From Chlamydiota bacterium (lineage in GTDB: Bacteria > Chlamydiota > Chlamydiia > Chlamydiales > Parachlamydiaceae): DNA of 54,954 nt. Location: contig JABDDC010000001.1 of NCBI GenBank assembly GCA_013287815.1, forward strand, positions 1 to 54,954, in the 5' to 3' direction. The position numbers and the translations under genes were made by a program. Each line of letters begins with the position of its first letter. The stretch's first letter is position 1. Below the pieces are notes generated by a model. That model was given only the letters and a program-made list of their open reading frames with translations, searched no databases and had not been told where the DNA came from. This document shows, piece after piece, positions 54,244 to 54,954 of the stretch.

Positions 54244-54954
54244 GCTTGCGAAGCCGTGGAGTGTGGTGCTCTGCACCGCCTTCTGGAGCAACTGTGGACA
54301 TTACTCTATTCCAATACCACACACTAGTGCCATTCGCGCACTTACTTGACGTGCGTGAATGCAACAACCACGCCAAAAGGCGGTGCAGAGCACCGCACTC
54401 CAAGGCTTCGCAAGCAACGCTTCGCGCCACCACATTTTGTTTTGCTTGCGAAGCCTTGGAGTGCGGTGCTCTGCACCGCCTTCTGGCACAACGGTGGGCA
54501 TCACTCTATTCCAATACCACACACTAATGCCATTCGCGCACTTACTTGACGCGCGTGAATGCAACAACCAAGGCTTCGCAAGCAACACTTCGCGCCACCA
54601 CATTTTGTTTTGCTTGCGAAGCCTTGGAGTGCGGTGCTCTGCACCGCCTTCTGGCGCAACGGTGGACATCACTCTATTCCAATACCACACACTAGTGCCA
54701 TTCGCGCACTTACTTGACGTGCGTGAATGCAACAACCACGCCAAAAGGCGGTGCAGAGCACCGCACTCCAAGGCTTCGCAAGCAACGCTTCGCGCCACCA
54801 CATTTTGTTTTGCTTGCGAAGCCTTGGAGTGCGGTGCTCTGCACCGCCTTCTGGCACAACGGTGGGCATCACTCTATTCCAATACCACACACTAATGCCA
54901 TTCGCGCACTTACTTGACGCGCGTGAATGCAACAACCAAGGCTTCGCAAGCAAC
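54244..54954. repeat. Tandem palindromic repeat block (368-bp supra-unit), continuing past the window
   Basis: The motif GCTTGCGAAGCC starts at 54244, 54444, 54612 and 54812, giving alternating periods of 200 and 168 bp. The short period lacks 32 bp. Arms of 39 bp (54377-54415 and 54444-54482) are exact reverse complements separated by 28 bp, so single strands can form long hairpins. Frames spanning the block are repeats read in six ways, not genes. A degenerate relative lies at 32095-32180. Confidence 0.85.

Noticed and set aside
54225-54917. Several overlapping frames on both strands in the right-end repeats
   Set aside because: They are readings of the same inverted tandem repeats, share the same peptide words on both strands and have no ribosome sites.
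54244-54954. CRISPR-like periodicity
   Set aside because: Units are 168-200 bp with long inverted arms; there are no short repeats with unique spacers and no cas genes.

Overview
The window looks like a chromosomal segment of an environmental (amoeba-type, Parachlamydiales-like) chlamydia. The evidence is gene order: rpsA-nusA-infB-rbfA-truB-ribF (44315-52208) and rpe-efp-accB-accC (38281-34213, minus) are arrangements known from Chlamydiae. EF-P resembles chlamydial Efp, and many AT-rich, Pro- or Ser-rich lineage-specific proteins lie between these operons. Genus cannot be fixed by reading. No rRNA or CRISPR array is present.

Region 1 (1-20281) is a composite island at a tRNA-Tyr gene. The intact tRNA-Tyr (20200-20281, minus) shares an exact 57-bp direct repeat (20199-20255) with a 3' tRNA fragment at 7046-7102. 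Between the copies lies element B: tyrosine integrase, AlpA-like regulator, a primase-helicase fusion, small and large terminase subunits, and three two-gene cargo modules (secreted M61 peptidase + DUF6624; nucleotidyltransferase + winged-helix protein under a palindromic operator; small exported protein + aldo/keto reductase). No capsid, portal or tail genes are visible, so B looks like a phage satellite rather than a prophage. Left of 7046 lies a second, dissimilar element, A. It has another tyrosine integrase, an AlpA-like protein, a RecA-fold ATPase, a zinc-ribbon/TOPRIM primase, a terminase-small-subunit-like protein, and an iteron/palindrome array between the two replication genes. A runs off the left end of the window. 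The two elements appear to be stacked at one attachment site.

Region 2 (20290-30465) is higher in GC and looks like core or ancestral genome: tRNA-Thr, a SEC-C protein, a tight three-gene operon (TtcA-like PP-loop protein, MoxR AAA+ ATPase, TraB/Tiki-like protein), two adjacent paralogous proline-rich proteins, a coiled-coil protein, surE, tRNA-Val and tRNA-Asp, a YitT-family membrane protein and a LOG-family protein.

Region 3 (30482-34056) is lineage-specific: a frameshifted HAF-repeat-like exported protein apparently controlled by a neighbouring TetR regulator through paired operators, palindromic REP-like repeats, an Inc-like serine-rich membrane protein and an exported protein of unknown function.

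Region 4 (34213-42312, minus) holds rpe-efp-(secreted DUF924 protein)-accB-accC, then two unknown chlamydial-type proteins and a short aspartokinase lacking ACT domains. Region 5 (42375-44098) is one AT-rich unknown gene bracketed by an 82-bp direct repeat. Region 6 is the translation/transcription operon rpsA to ribF. Region 7 (52309-54954) is one unknown gene followed by long tandem repeats with perfect 39-bp inverted arms, related to a degenerate copy near 32.1 kb.
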